Assembly (NCBI GenBank): GCA_028821395.1
Contig: JAPPGP010000040.1
Coordinates: forward strand, 1 to 63,353
Length of the DNA: 63,353 nucleotides
Direction of reading: 5' to 3'
Source: Defluviicoccus sp.
Lineage (GTDB): Bacteria > Pseudomonadota > Alphaproteobacteria > MPNO01
Below the pieces are notes generated by a model. That model ran no database searches and was not told the DNA's origin. It saw nothing but the letters and a program-made list of their open reading frames with translations. This document shows positions 34,809 to 44,248 of the stretch, piece after piece. The stretch's first letter is position 1; each line of letters starts with the position of its first letter. The position numbers were made by a program, and so were the translations under genes.

Positions 34809-35978
34809 CTACCACTGGGAGGACCGTTCCGCGTAGACGTGGTCGGGCAATCTGTAGCTGATCCCCTGCTTGTCGAACATGGAGACGTCGAGAATGGTGG
34901 TGAGATTGGCCATTTGGCGGGACGGGTTGGGCCGCAGCTTCTCCATCATCCGCTCGATCCGGTTCAGCGTCCGGAACTTCCACAGGATTCCCCGTGTCGG
35001 GGCTTCGGGATACATGAGCTCGTCGGCCAGATCGTCGCCGATCAGCGCGCGCGAAATCTGTCCGATGTAGCCGGCGAGCTTCTGGCGCTCGTCCCTGTCG
35101 TCGAGCCCGGCGAACAGCGGCGCGGAGTTGATCAGCGAAGACGAGAGCACGACCGATTCCATCGATGGCGGCGGCTCGCAGATGCGGCCGATCCGGAACA
35201 ATTCGAGCGCGTCCTCTTCGTCACGGTACAGGATGGTCTCGGGAATGCCCATCAGATAGCCGGAATACCGCCACACCGCCATGAAGCTCCTGCGCTCTTC
35301 CTCGCTGAAGGTCGCCCCGAGGCTCTTCAGGTGCTTCAACAGCCTGGCCGAAAAGGCGGCGATGGCGAATCCCAGATTTGCGGAACTGATCGGCGTGCCC
35401 AGCTCCTCGGCATCCCACTCTTCGGACCTGCCGAGGAGCTGCCGGATCTTCGCGTGGACCAGCCTGACCCGGACGGAATGCGTCCACCCGTCCGCATGCG
35501 CCTCCATGCCGCCGGGCATGAAAATCTCCAGCATGTGGCGGTTGTTCTGCTTCAGCCGCCGCACGCCCTGGTCGCGCAGCCGCCCGGTCAGAAAGAACGA
35601 CTTGGCGATGTTGGTGGAAAACCCCTCGACCAGAACGCCGCCCACCATGCCGGCGAGCACCAGCCGCGTGTTCCGGTGGAACATGCGGCAGCCGGGCAGG
35701 AACGAGGGCAAGTCGAGCCAGTCCGGCGGTTCGGCGCAGCGCGCGAAGAACTCCCTGACCGATGCCGGCGCGTCGCGCAGCGCGTCGCCTTCGCGATCGT
35801 GCATGCCGAGCTCGATCAGCATGGCCGATTCGTCCGGTCCGAGCGGTTCGAGCTCGGCGATCATCTCGTCGGCGAGCGGGTCGCCCATCGTGGTGTGCGC
35901 CAGGTAGTTCGCCGAACGCTCCGGATCGGTCTGTCGGCCCTTCGCGTATCCGTCGGTGTAGGCGGCGGGGATCTTCAT
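34809..35978 (-). CDS. DUF2236 / MpaB-type haem oxygenase family protein
   Basis: A 389-residue all-helical protein of the MpaB/latex-clearing DUF2236 family. Members bind b-type haem and cleave or oxidise unsaturated hydrocarbons. Hallmarks are FHRNTRLVLAGMVG, GWTHSVRVRLVHAKIR with the haem-region histidines, and GTPISSANLGFAIAAFS followed by WRYSGYLMGIPE. The ATG at 35978 gives MKIPAAYTDG; the 49 codons upstream are not family-like. It is on the same strand as the RND/LolA pair, 70 bp upstream. Whether it supplies a substrate to that exporter is a guess. Confidence 0.8.
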   Translation of the reverse strand: MKIPAAYTDGYAKGRQTDPERSANYLAHTTMGDPLADEMIAELEPLGPDESAMLIELGMHDREGDALRDAPASVREFFARCAEPPDWLDLPSFLPGCRMFHRNTRLVLAGMVGGVLVEGFSTNIAKSFFLTGRLRDQGVRRLKQNNRHMLEIFMPGGMEAHADGWTHSVRVRLVHAKIRQLLGRSEEWDAEELGTPISSANLGFAIAAFSARLLKHLKSLGATFSEEERRSFMAVWRYSGYLMGIPETILYRDEEDALELFRIGRICEPPPSMESVVLSSSLINSAPLFAGLDDRDERQKLAGYIGQISRALIGDDLADELMYPEAPTRGILWKFRTLNRIERMMEKLRPNPSRQMANLTTILDVSMFDKQGISYRLPDHVYAERSSQW

Positions 35979-36105
35979 GGTTTCGAAGTTGGAGATCGTG
36001 GCCAGTCCAGGATTCTGCAACTCAGCCAAATCAGATACCGAAACTGAAGAGTTTACTATCACAAAGGCGGGTGATCGCCGCAAACTTGTGATTCGACCGC
36101 CGCGT

Positions 36106-36930
36106 TCACGCCAGTCCGGCGGCACGGACAGCCGCCAGATAGCCCCGGCTGACCGGCGCCTCGTGACCGCCGGATAGGCTCAATATGGTGCGGCCGTTGC
36201 GGCGCGTCGTCCCGGTCACGTGGCGCCGGGAGACCCAGTAAGACCGGTGGACGCGCAGCCCGCCGGCACCCTCCAGCTCCGCGACCGCATCGGCGAAACG
36301 CATCAGCACCAGCGTCGAACCGGCGGTGGTGAACGCCTCGACATAGTGGTCCGCCATCCGGAGATACACCAGGTCGCGGCCGAGCTCGGGCGGCAGGCGG
36401 TCGAGGAAACGCACGGTCTTGCTCCCGCCGCCGCCCGGGCTCGGTGGCTCGCCCTCCGCGACCGCCGCTTGAACGCGCGCCAGCACGCCGACCACGAGGA
36501 AGCTGATCGCCATCATCAGCACGGCCACGCCGAGATAGATCGTCCCGAGCGCGCTGCCGCCCTCGTAGCCCGGCCTGAACAGGGTCTCGGCGCTGATGAC
36601 GACGGCAGTGCCGGGAACCGCCGCCACCAGGGCGGCGCCCGTCATCGCCAGCGCACGGCCCCGCCGCGAGGCGGAAGCGGCGAGGCGCAGCGTCAGGATC
36701 ACGATGCTGGCGCAGACCAGCCAGTTGGCGCCGAGCGCCAGCACCCAGTAACCGAGTCGTCCCGCAGCGCCGATCGAATCGTAGGTGCCGAACGGCCCGA
36801 TGAACGCAAACAGCGCGATCAGGCAGGCGAGCACCGCCCCCTGGACGGCGAGCGACCGGGGGCCGAGCAATTCACGAAGCGCGAACGACAAATCCTGCAA
36901 CTGGCGAAATAGTCCGGTGCATCCACGCAA
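36106..36930 (-). CDS. Membrane-bound LytTR-type transcriptional regulator
   Basis: The N-terminal half has about four transmembrane helices (AVQGAVLACLIALFAFIG; LGYWVLALGANWLVCASIV; ALAMTGAALVAAVPGTAVVI; AVLMMAISFLVVGVL). The C-terminal half (about 190-275) is a LytTR DNA-binding domain (YLRMADHYVEAFTTAG, then LRVHRSYWVSRRHVTG). Start uncertain: no ATG lies near the first helix, and I chose TTG at 36930 because of a GGGAGGCGGG site upstream. The frame is open to 37017. It is divergent from the DUF2141 gene at 37005, and probably controls it or the adjacent carotenoid oxygenase. Confidence 0.75.
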   Translation of the reverse strand: MRGCTGLFRQLQDLSFALRELLGPRSLAVQGAVLACLIALFAFIGPFGTYDSIGAAGRLGYWVLALGANWLVCASIVILTLRLAASASRRGRALAMTGAALVAAVPGTAVVISAETLFRPGYEGGSALGTIYLGVAVLMMAISFLVVGVLARVQAAVAEGEPPSPGGGGSKTVRFLDRLPPELGRDLVYLRMADHYVEAFTTAGSTLVLMRFADAVAELEGAGGLRVHRSYWVSRRHVTGTTRRNGRTILSLSGGHEAPVSRGYLAAVRAAGLA

Positions 36931-37004
36931 CCGACAATGACCCGCCTCCCGGGCTCGATCAACACTGCCGATGTCGGCGTCGAACAGCCAGGAGGAAAGA
37001 CACG

Positions 37005-37460
37005 ATGACGATTTCAAGAACTCTCGGGGTTTGCGGCACCGTAGCGGCCGCGCTCCTCGTTTCGTCGACCGCCGTCGCCGCCGATCTGGAGGTCGTGGTC
37101 GACGGCCTGCGCTCGGCGCAAGGCCAGGCCCGGGTTGCCGTCCACAAGCGCGTCCCGGGCGCCGCCTTCCCGGAGGGTGGCGTCGTGGCGGCTGCCTGGC
37201 GCACGGCCGGCGAGGGCGCGCTCCGCTTCGTCTTCGCCGACCTCGCGCCCGGAGACTACGCCGTGGCCGCGTTCCACGATGCAGACGGCGACGGCAAGCT
37301 GGGCCAGAACATGGTGGGGCTTCCCACCGAGGGGTTCGGGTTTTCCAACGGCGCCACGGGGTTCATGGGCCCGCCCAGCTTCGACGAGGCGGCGGTGACC
37401 ATCGGCCCGAAAGACGAACGTGTGTCCGTTGCCGTGCCGATCGCCTATTCGGGGAGCTGA
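37005..37460 (+). CDS. DUF2141 family exported protein
   Basis: A 151-residue protein with a signal peptide (residues 1-26, GTVAAALLVSSTAVAA). The DUF2141 domain follows: an LEVVVDGLRSAQGQARVAV strand and FADLAPGDYAVAAFHDADGDG, which has an acidic Ca-binding-like loop, then LGQNMVGLPTEGFGFSN. The function of the family is unknown; it is periplasmic. It starts after an AGGAGGAAAG ribosome site and ends 4 bp before the carotenoid oxygenase gene, so the two are one transcript. Confidence 0.85.
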   Translation: MTISRTLGVCGTVAAALLVSSTAVAADLEVVVDGLRSAQGQARVAVHKRVPGAAFPEGGVVAAAWRTAGEGALRFVFADLAPGDYAVAAFHDADGDGKLGQNMVGLPTEGFGFSNGATGFMGPPSFDEAAVTIGPKDERVSVAVPIAYSGS

Positions 37461-37464
37461 CGCG

Positions 37465-39120
37465 ATGAAGGCCGAGCTGTCGCGCCGCGCGGCGCTCCGC
37501 GCGCTTGCCGGATTTCCGGCGCTCATGGCGGCGGGCGCCGCCGCCGGCTCCCGGGAGGATTTCGCCGCGGCGATCGCCCGCGACCCCCGGCTGATCGCCT
37601 TCGCGACCGCGCGGGCGGAGAGCTTCGCCGCGCCGCTCAAGACTGTGAGCGGCCGGCTTCCCGCCGGTCTCGCGGGGATACTCTGGCGCAACGGCCCGGC
37701 CGAGCACGAACGCTTCGGCCGGCGCTACACCCACTGGTTCGACGGCGACGGCATGGTCCAGGCCCACGTCTTCGCGGACGGCGGCGTCACGCACCGCGCG
37801 CGCATCCTCGACACGCCCAAGCGGCGCCGCGAGACCCGCGCCGGCAAGCGTATCCTGCCGTCGTTCGGAACCCCGGGCCCGGCCGCGCTGCGCGGCCCGG
37901 ACGACATGAACGTCGCCAACACCGCCATGCTCGCCCATGCCGGGCGGCTGATGGCCCTGTGGGAGGGCGGATCGGCGCTCGCGGTCGATCCGGACACCCT
38001 CGCCGCCCGGGAGTTCGTCGCCTGGCGTCCGGATCTCGCCGGCCTGCCGTTCTCCGCCCACCCCAAGATCGAGCCCGACGGGACGCTGTGGAATATCGGC
38101 TTCGCGACCCGGCCGCGCCCCGCTTTGCTGCTCTACCGCATCGACCGCAGCGGGCGGCGGGTCGCAGCCAATCTCCTGCCCGACATGGGACCGCTGGGCA
38201 TGGTGCACGACTTCGTGGTGACGGCGCGCCATCTGGTCGTGCTGCTGACCCCGTTCGTGATCGACGGGGCGCCGAGCCACGCCACGTTCCTCGACGCCCA
38301 CGCCTGGCGGCCGGGGCTCGGCACCCGCGCCGTGGTGGTCGACAAGAACACGCTGCAACCCGTCCGGCACCACGAGCTGCCGCCCGGTTTCCACTTTCAC
38401 CACGGCAACGGCTGGGAAGAGCCGGACGGCACGATCCGCCTGGATTTGTGCCAGGCGCCCGACCCCGGCTTCGTGACCGGGGATTTGCGCGACGTCATGC
38501 GGGGCGCGCTGGACTTCCGGTCGGCCCATCCCCGGTACCGCGTCGCCGTGCTGCGCCCGGACGGCGGGGCCGGGATCGAGGACGGGGCGCCGGGTCTCGC
38601 CGAGTTCCCACGCATCGACGGACGGTACACGGCTCGGCGGCACCGCAAGCTGTTCGCGCTCACCGGCGACGGCCACGCGGACGGCTGGCCGCTGCGCGCG
38701 GCGGCGCGGCTCGATCCGGAAGGCGGCTCAATGGACGCCTGGACCTATCCGCGGCACCAGATCCCGGAGGAGCACGTATTCGTCGCGCGCGGCCCGGAAG
38801 AGGGCGAGGGCTGGCTGATCGGGCCCTATATCGACACCCGGCGACAGGCCGCCGGGCTCTATCTGTTCGAGGCCGGACGCATCGCCGACGGGCCGCTGTG
38901 GCAGGGCGTTCTCCCCTACCCGCTGCCGATGGCGCTGCACGGCATGTTCGCGGCATCCCGAACCGGGGCGGCACCCCCCTCCCAAAAGCGCAGTACCCAA
39001 GGCCGCATTACATGGCATTATGCTCCCGACCGGGTAGCGGGGCGGCCAGCGCCCCGCTGCCGGCCATTCATTGAGGCCGGCAGCCGGAACATTTGCCAAT
39101 CGTTGGGAAGACCAATTTGA
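37465..39120 (+). CDS. Carotenoid oxygenase (RPE65-family dioxygenase)
   Basis: A 551-residue iron-dependent dioxygenase that cleaves double bases in carotenoid-like or stilbene-like chains. A twin-arginine-type signal (LSRRAALRALAGFPALMAAG) points to the periplasm. The four iron-binding histidines are visible: H199 (FSAHPKIEPDG), H248 (GMVHDFVV), one in FHFHHGNGW (310-313), and H492 (ALHGMF). The protein should end soon after HGMF, but about 55 low-complexity residues follow up to the next gene's ribosome site. This may mean a lost stop or a frameshift near 38960. It follows the DUF2141 gene by 4 bp. Confidence 0.88.
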   Translation: MKAELSRRAALRALAGFPALMAAGAAAGSREDFAAAIARDPRLIAFATARAESFAAPLKTVSGRLPAGLAGILWRNGPAEHERFGRRYTHWFDGDGMVQAHVFADGGVTHRARILDTPKRRRETRAGKRILPSFGTPGPAALRGPDDMNVANTAMLAHAGRLMALWEGGSALAVDPDTLAAREFVAWRPDLAGLPFSAHPKIEPDGTLWNIGFATRPRPALLLYRIDRSGRRVAANLLPDMGPLGMVHDFVVTARHLVVLLTPFVIDGAPSHATFLDAHAWRPGLGTRAVVVDKNTLQPVRHHELPPGFHFHHGNGWEEPDGTIRLDLCQAPDPGFVTGDLRDVMRGALDFRSAHPRYRVAVLRPDGGAGIEDGAPGLAEFPRIDGRYTARRHRKLFALTGDGHADGWPLRAAARLDPEGGSMDAWTYPRHQIPEEHVFVARGPEEGEGWLIGPYIDTRRQAAGLYLFEAGRIADGPLWQGVLPYPLPMALHGMFAASRTGAAPPSQKRSTQGRITWHYAPDRVAGRPAPRCRPFIEAGSRNICQSLGRPI

Positions 39121-39133
39121 AAGGAGGACGGAG

Positions 39134-40318
39134 ATGAAACGTTTAATCGTCGCTTCGGCGGCGGCGGCGGCGCTGGTGGCGTCGGCGGCGCAAGCGGACA
39201 TGAAGGTCGGCGTGCTGATGGGCTTCACCGGGCCGATCGAATCGCTCACCCCCAACATCGCGGCCTCGGCGGAACTCGCAATGAAGGAAGCGAGCGATTC
39301 CGGCCTGTTTCTGGGCGGCAAGAAGGTGGTCCCGGTGCGCGGCGATTCGACCTGCGTCGATGCCGCGGCGGCGCAGGCGGCGGCCGAACGCCTGATCAAC
39401 TCGGACGGGGTGGCGGCGATCATGGGCGCGGACTGCTCGGGCGTCAGCATCGCGGTCGCCAACAACGTGGCCGTGCCCAACGGCGTGGTCATGGTCTCGC
39501 CGACCGCCACGTCGCCGGCGATCACCACGCTCAAGGACAAGGGCTATTTCTTCCGCACCGCGCCGTCGGATGCGCGCCAGGGCGAGGTGCTGGCCCAGGT
39601 CGCGATGGCGCGCGGCATCAAGAACATCGCCGTCACCTACACCAACAACGACTACGGCAAGGGGTTGGCGAACTCGTTCTCCAACGCCTTCAAGGCGGCC
39701 GGCGGCAAGGTCGCCCTGTCCGCGGCGCATGAGGACGGCAAGGCCGATTACGCGGCCGAGGTCGGCGCGCTGGCGGCGTCGGGCGCGGAGCATCTGGCGG
39801 TGTTCGGCTATGTCGACAAGGGCGGCAAGGGGATCATCCAGGCCTCGCTCGACGCCGGGGCGTTCGACTGGTTCCTCCTGGCCGACGGCATGGTGGGCGA
39901 GTCGCTGATCAAGGCCATCGGCAAGGCGCTGAACGGCTCCGTCGCCACCGCGCCGGGCTCGGATTCGCCGAACGCCAAGAAGTTCCAGGAAGCCGCCGGG
40001 AAGGCGGGCGTCAAGGGCCAGGATCCGTTCGCCGCGGAGGGCTACGACGCGGCGGCGCTGATCGTGCTCGCCGCCCAGGCGGCGGGCTCGACGGACCGGG
40101 CGGCGATCCAGTCCAAGATCCTCGAAGTCGCCAACGCGCCGGGCGAGCAGATCGGCCCAGGCGAGCTGGCCAAGGGTCTGAAGCTGCTCGCCGATGGCAA
40201 GGCGATCGACTATCAGGGGGCGACCGATGTCGGGCTGAACGACGCCGGCGACGCGTCGGGCAGCTACAAGGAGTACGAGGTCACGGACGGCAAGTTCGCC
40301 ACCGTCAAGATCCACTGA
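39134..40318 (+). CDS. livK: Branched-chain amino acid-type ABC transporter substrate-binding protein
   Basis: A 394-residue periplasmic binding protein with a signal peptide (IVASAAAAALVASAAQA). It has type I periplasmic-binding features: VGVLMGFTGPIESLTPN, then a central ADCSGVSIAVANN, and NDYGKGLANSFSNAF (the hinge region). It follows a strong AAGGAGGACGG ribosome site. It feeds the LivGFHM genes downstream. The exact ligand (branched-chain amino acids, amides or aromatic acids) cannot be read from sequence. A stable hairpin after its stop separates it from the ATPase genes. Confidence 0.9.
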   Translation: MKRLIVASAAAAALVASAAQADMKVGVLMGFTGPIESLTPNIAASAELAMKEASDSGLFLGGKKVVPVRGDSTCVDAAAAQAAAERLINSDGVAAIMGADCSGVSIAVANNVAVPNGVVMVSPTATSPAITTLKDKGYFFRTAPSDARQGEVLAQVAMARGIKNIAVTYTNNDYGKGLANSFSNAFKAAGGKVALSAAHEDGKADYAAEVGALAASGAEHLAVFGYVDKGGKGIIQASLDAGAFDWFLLADGMVGESLIKAIGKALNGSVATAPGSDSPNAKKFQEAAGKAGVKGQDPFAAEGYDAAALIVLAAQAAGSTDRAAIQSKILEVANAPGEQIGPGELAKGLKLLADGKAIDYQGATDVGLNDAGDASGSYKEYEVTDGKFATVKIH

Positions 40319-40338
40319 CCCGATAGTCCAGAGGGGTA

Positions 40339-40365
40339 GCGGCCCGGCGGGCTCTGCCGGGCCGC
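40339..40365 (+). terminator. Intercistronic hairpin downstream of the binding-protein gene
   Basis: GCGGCCCGGC (40339-40348) pairs perfectly with GCCGGGCCGC (40356-40365), with a seven-base loop. No U tract follows. It probably stabilises the binding-protein message or reduces read-through, so that the binding protein is made in excess over the ATPase and permease subunits. Confidence 0.65.
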
Positions 40366-40384
40366 CCGTCCCGGGCGTCCCCGC

Positions 40385-41158
40385 ATGATCCGCGTGGTCG
40401 ACCTGCACAAGCATTTCGGCGGTGTGCGGGCCGTCGACGGCGCCAGCCTGGAAATCGAGCAAGGCGCGATCACCGGGCTGATCGGGCCCAACGGGGCCGG
40501 CAAGACGACGCTCTTCAACGTCATCGCCGGGGTGTATCCGCCAACCTCCGGGCGGGTCTATCTGGCCGACGAGGAGGTCACCGGGATGCGGCCCCACCTC
40601 CTGTTCGACCGGGGGCTGGTCCGAACCTTCCAGATCGCGCAGGAATTTACCACGCTGACGGTGATCGAGAACCTGATGGCTTCGGTCGGCGGGCAGACCG
40701 GCGAGAGCCTGACCGGCGCCTGGCTGCGGCCGGGCCGGGTGCGCGCCGAGGAGGCGCGGATCCGGCGCCGGGCGGAAGAGGTGATCGCGTTCCTCGACCT
40801 CGGCGAGGTCGCGGGCAAGCCGGCCGGCGAGCTCTCGGGCGGCCAGAAGAAGCTGGTCGAGCTCGCGCGGGTGATGATGACCGGGGCCAAGGTGGTGCTG
40901 CTCGACGAGATCGGCGCGGGCGTCAACCGCACCCTCCTGCGCTCGATCGCCGGCGCCATCCTCAGGCTCAATATCGAGCGCGGCTACACCTTCTGCATGA
41001 TCGAGCACGACATGGACCTGGTCTCGCTGCTCTGCGATCCGGTCGTCGTGATGACCGAAGGCCGGGTGCTCACCCAGGGCCCCGCCCCGGACGTGCAGGC
41101 GGACGAGCGGGTGATCGAGGCCTATCTCGGCACCCGCGCGAGAAGCGCCCCTTCATGA
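40385..41158 (+). CDS. livG: ABC transporter ATP-binding protein LivG-like
   Basis: A 257-residue ATPase of the branched-chain-type importer. Walker A is GPNGAGKTT (34-42), the ABC signature LSGGQKK (150-156), and Walker B VVLLDE (170-175), followed by the family's IGAGVN. The His-loop is in IEHDMDLV. It hydrolyses ATP on the cytoplasmic face together with the LivF-like protein. Its end overlaps the next start by 4 bp. Confidence 0.92.
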   Translation: MIRVVDLHKHFGGVRAVDGASLEIEQGAITGLIGPNGAGKTTLFNVIAGVYPPTSGRVYLADEEVTGMRPHLLFDRGLVRTFQIAQEFTTLTVIENLMASVGGQTGESLTGAWLRPGRVRAEEARIRRRAEEVIAFLDLGEVAGKPAGELSGGQKKLVELARVMMTGAKVVLLDEIGAGVNRTLLRSIAGAILRLNIERGYTFCMIEHDMDLVSLLCDPVVVMTEGRVLTQGPAPDVQADERVIEAYLGTRARSAPS

Positions 41159-41859
41159 GCTATCTCGCCGGCGAGGACATGCATGGCGGCTATGGCGGGG
41201 CCGACATCCTGCGCGGCTGCTCTGTCTCGGTCGCAAGGGGCGAGATCGTCGTCATCGTGGGGCCCAACGGGGCCGGCAAGTCGACCGCCATGAAGGCGCT
41301 GTTCGGCATGGTGCAACTGCGCCGGGGAAGGGTGCGCCTCGACGGCGATCCCATCGACCGCCTGACTCCTCAGGACCGGGTCAAGCGGGGCATGGCCTTC
41401 GTGCCGCAGACCGGCAACATATTCGCCACGCTCTCGGTCGGGGAAAATCTCGAAATGGGCGCTTTCCTGCGCCGCGACGACATCTCGGACAGCATGGAGC
41501 GCGTCTTCGACCTGTTCCCCGTGCTCGGGGAGAAGCGCCGCCAGCTCGCCGGCGAGCTGTCCGGCGGCCAGCGCCAGCAGGTGGCGATCGGGCGCGCGCT
41601 GATGACCCGGCCGGACGTGCTGATGCTCGACGAGCCCACCGCCGGGGTGTCGCCGATCGTGATGGACGAGCTGTTCGACCGCATCCTCGAGATACGCCGC
41701 GCCGGCATCGCCATCCTGATGGTGGAGCAGAACGCCCGCCAGGCGCTCGCCGTCGCGGATCGCGGCTTCGTGCTGGTGACCGGGAAGAACCGCTTCACCG
41801 ACAGCGGCGAGGCCCTGCTCGCCAACCCGGAAGTCCGCCGCTCCTTCCTCGGCGGGTGA
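41155..41859 (+). CDS. livF: ABC transporter ATP-binding protein LivF-like
   Basis: A 234-residue ATPase, the partner of LivG. Walker A is GPNGAGKST (36-44), the signature ELSGGQRQQ, Walker B VLMLDEPTAG, and a VEQN His-loop variant typical of LivF. The ATG at 41155 overlaps the previous stop by 4 bp. The next gene starts 6 bp downstream. Confidence 0.92.
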   Translation: MSYLAGEDMHGGYGGADILRGCSVSVARGEIVVIVGPNGAGKSTAMKALFGMVQLRRGRVRLDGDPIDRLTPQDRVKRGMAFVPQTGNIFATLSVGENLEMGAFLRRDDISDSMERVFDLFPVLGEKRRQLAGELSGGQRQQVAIGRALMTRPDVLMLDEPTAGVSPIVMDELFDRILEIRRAGIAILMVEQNARQALAVADRGFVLVTGKNRFTDSGEALLANPEVRRSFLGG

Positions 41860-41865
41860 GCGGCA

Positions 41866-42882
41866 GTGCTGGTCGACCTGGTCAACGCGCTGGTCCTGCT
41901 GGCCAACTTCGTGATCGTTCCGGCCATCGCCTACGGCTCCCAGCTCGCCCTGGGCGCGCTCGGCATCACCCTGGTCTACGGCATCCTCCGCTTCGCCAAC
42001 TTCTCCCACGGCGACCTGATGGCGTTCGGCACCATGGCCGCGGTCCTCGCCACCTGGCAGCTGCAGGGATGGGGGGTCGGTCTCGGCGCGCTGCCGACGG
42101 CGCTCCTCGCCCTGCCGGCCGGCATCGCCGCGGCGGTGCTCGCCGCGCTCGCCGCCGACCGCACGGTGTTCCGCTTCTACCGGGTCAGGCGCAGCTCTCC
42201 CATGGTGCTGTCGATCGCCTCGGTCGGGGTGATGTTCGTGCTCAACGGCCTGGTGCGGGTGATCATCGGCCCCGACGACCGGTCGTTCGCCGACGGCACG
42301 CGCTACTTGCTGAACGCGCGCCAGTTCAAGGAGGCGACCGGCCTGGCCGAGGGGCTGACGGTGCGCACCTCCCAGCTGCTCACCCTCGCGGTGGCGGTGG
42401 TGGCGGTGGCGGCGCTGTTCTGGTTCCTGCGCCGCACCCGGGCGGGCAAGGCGATGCGCGCCTACTCGGACAACGAGGACCTCGCGCTGCTGTCCGGCGT
42501 CGAGCCCAACCGGGTGGTGCTGACCACCTGGGTCATCGCGGCCTCGCTGGCGGCCGTCGCGGGCACGCTCTACGGGCTCGACAAGAGCTTCCAGCCCTTC
42601 ACCTACATGCAGCTCCTGCTGCCCATGTTCGCCGCCGCCATCGTCGGCGGCATCGGCCAGCCGCACGGCGCTATCGCGGGCGGGTTCCTGGTCGCGTTCT
42701 CGGAGATCGCGCTGACCTACCCCTACCGCAAGTTCCTGCGCTACCTGCTGCCGGAAGACATGCAGCCGGACGGGCTGATGCAGCTGCTGTCGACCGACTA
42801 CAAGCTCTCGGTCTCCTTCGTCATCCTGGTCGTGGTGCTGCTGTGGCGGCCGACCGGCCTGTTTCGCGGGCGGCTCTTTTGA
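41866..42882 (+). CDS. livH: ABC transporter permease LivH-like
   Basis: A 338-residue inner-membrane permease of the branched-chain-type importer with about eight transmembrane helices. The family's N-terminal ITLVYGILRFANFSHGDLM is present, as is the EAA-like cytoplasmic loop (RAYSDNEDLALLSGV). It starts with GTG at 41866. It ends by overlapping the TTG start of the next permease by 4 bp (TTGA). An unusually polar segment (about 135-165, with a long loop) is inserted between helices. Confidence 0.92.
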   Translation: MLVDLVNALVLLANFVIVPAIAYGSQLALGALGITLVYGILRFANFSHGDLMAFGTMAAVLATWQLQGWGVGLGALPTALLALPAGIAAAVLAALAADRTVFRFYRVRRSSPMVLSIASVGVMFVLNGLVRVIIGPDDRSFADGTRYLLNARQFKEATGLAEGLTVRTSQLLTLAVAVVAVAALFWFLRRTRAGKAMRAYSDNEDLALLSGVEPNRVVLTTWVIAASLAAVAGTLYGLDKSFQPFTYMQLLLPMFAAAIVGGIGQPHGAIAGGFLVAFSEIALTYPYRKFLRYLLPEDMQPDGLMQLLSTDYKLSVSFVILVVVLLWRPTGLFRGRLF

Positions 42883-44243
42883 ACCCCCGGGCGCGCACGC
42901 TGGCCGGCTTCGCCGCGGTCGCCGCGGCGCTTGCCGCCGTCGGCTTCGGCCAATCCTGGTCGGTCAGCCTGGCGGTGCTCAATCTCTGCCTGATCTCGGC
43001 CGTGATGGCGCTCGGGGTCAATATCCAGTGGGGCTATGCCGGGCTGTTCAATGTCGGGACGATGGCCTTCGCCGGGCTCGGCGGGCTGGCGGCGGTGCTG
43101 GTCTCGCAGCCGCCGGTGCACGCGGCCGCGGCGGCGGGCGGGGCGGAGCTGCTGCTCGCGGCGGGCGCGGCGTGCCTCGCCGCCGGGCTGATCTGGCTGG
43201 TCCTCCACAGCTTTCCGCGCGGCCCCTTCCGCACCCTCGCCGTCGCCGCCACCGCGGTTGCGGGGTATTTCGTCATCGCCGCCTTCTTCGATCCCGCGGT
43301 CGAGGCGATCGAGGCGGTCGACCCGTCGACCAGCGGCTATCTCGGCGGACTCGGCCTGCCGGTGGTGCTCTCATGGGCGGTCGGCGGGCTGTTCGCGGCG
43401 GGCGCCGCCTGGGTGATCGGCCGCGTCGCGCTCGGGCTGCGCGCGGACTATTTCGCCATCGCCACGCTGGGCATCTCCGAGATCGTCATCGCCGTCTTGA
43501 AGAACGAGGACTGGCTCGCGCGCGGCGTCAAGAACGTGACCGGGCTGGACCGCCCGGTGCCCTACGAGATCGACCTCCAGCAAACCGGCTGGTTCGCAGA
43601 CGTGGTGAGCCAGCTCAACGCAGGCGCGCTCTCCGCCGCGTCGGAGGCGGAACGCGCGGCGCTCTTGCGCGACCTGGTGATCGAGGCCTCAAGCATCTTC
43701 GTCAAGCTCTGTTACGCCGGGCTGTTCGCCGCCGTGCTGCTCGCCGTGCTGGCGCTCAGCGAACGCGCGCTGCGCTCGCCCTGGGGGCGGATGATGCGGG
43801 CGATCCGCGACAACGAGACGGCGGCCGAGGCGCTCGGCAAGGACGTCTATGCCCGCCACATGCAGGTCTTCGTGCTGGGCTCGGCGGTGATCGGCGTGGC
43901 CGGCGCGATGCTGGTCACGCTGGACGGGCAGTTCACCCCCAACAGCTACCACCCGATGCGCTTCACCTTCCTGATCTGGGTGATGGTGATCGTCGGCGGC
44001 TCGGGCAACAATCTCGGCGCGGTGCTCGGCGGCTTCATCGTGTGGCTGAGCTGGATCGAGGCCGAGCCGCTGGCGCTCTGGACGATCGACGCCCTGACCG
44101 CGGCGATGGCGGCTGACGATCCCCTGCGCAGGCACCTGGTGGAGGCCGCGGCGCATGTGCGGCCCATCCTGATGGGGCTGATCCTGCTGCTGGTGATGCG
44201 CTTCAGCCCGCGCGGCGTGATCCCGGAGACGGTGCGGCGCTGA
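42879..44243 (+). CDS. livM: ABC transporter permease LivM-like
   Basis: A 454-residue permease. Core LivM features are present: MALGVNIQWGYAGLFNVGTM near the start, ADYFAIATLGISEIVIAVLKN, and RAIRDNETAAEALG followed by VMVIVGGSGNN. It is longer than the usual 300-420 residues because of extra segments between helices (about 85-165). It starts with TTG at 42879, which overlaps the LivH stop. This is the last gene of the transporter operon; the next gene is on the opposite strand, its stop 5 bp away. Confidence 0.9.
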   Translation: MNPRARTLAGFAAVAAALAAVGFGQSWSVSLAVLNLCLISAVMALGVNIQWGYAGLFNVGTMAFAGLGGLAAVLVSQPPVHAAAAAGGAELLLAAGAACLAAGLIWLVLHSFPRGPFRTLAVAATAVAGYFVIAAFFDPAVEAIEAVDPSTSGYLGGLGLPVVLSWAVGGLFAAGAAWVIGRVALGLRADYFAIATLGISEIVIAVLKNEDWLARGVKNVTGLDRPVPYEIDLQQTGWFADVVSQLNAGALSAASEAERAALLRDLVIEASSIFVKLCYAGLFAAVLLAVLALSERALRSPWGRMMRAIRDNETAAEALGKDVYARHMQVFVLGSAVIGVAGAMLVTLDGQFTPNSYHPMRFTFLIWVMVIVGGSGNNLGAVLGGFIVWLSWIEAEPLALWTIDALTAAMAADDPLRRHLVEAAAHVRPILMGLILLLVMRFSPRGVIPETVRR

Positions 44244-44248
44244 GCCAA

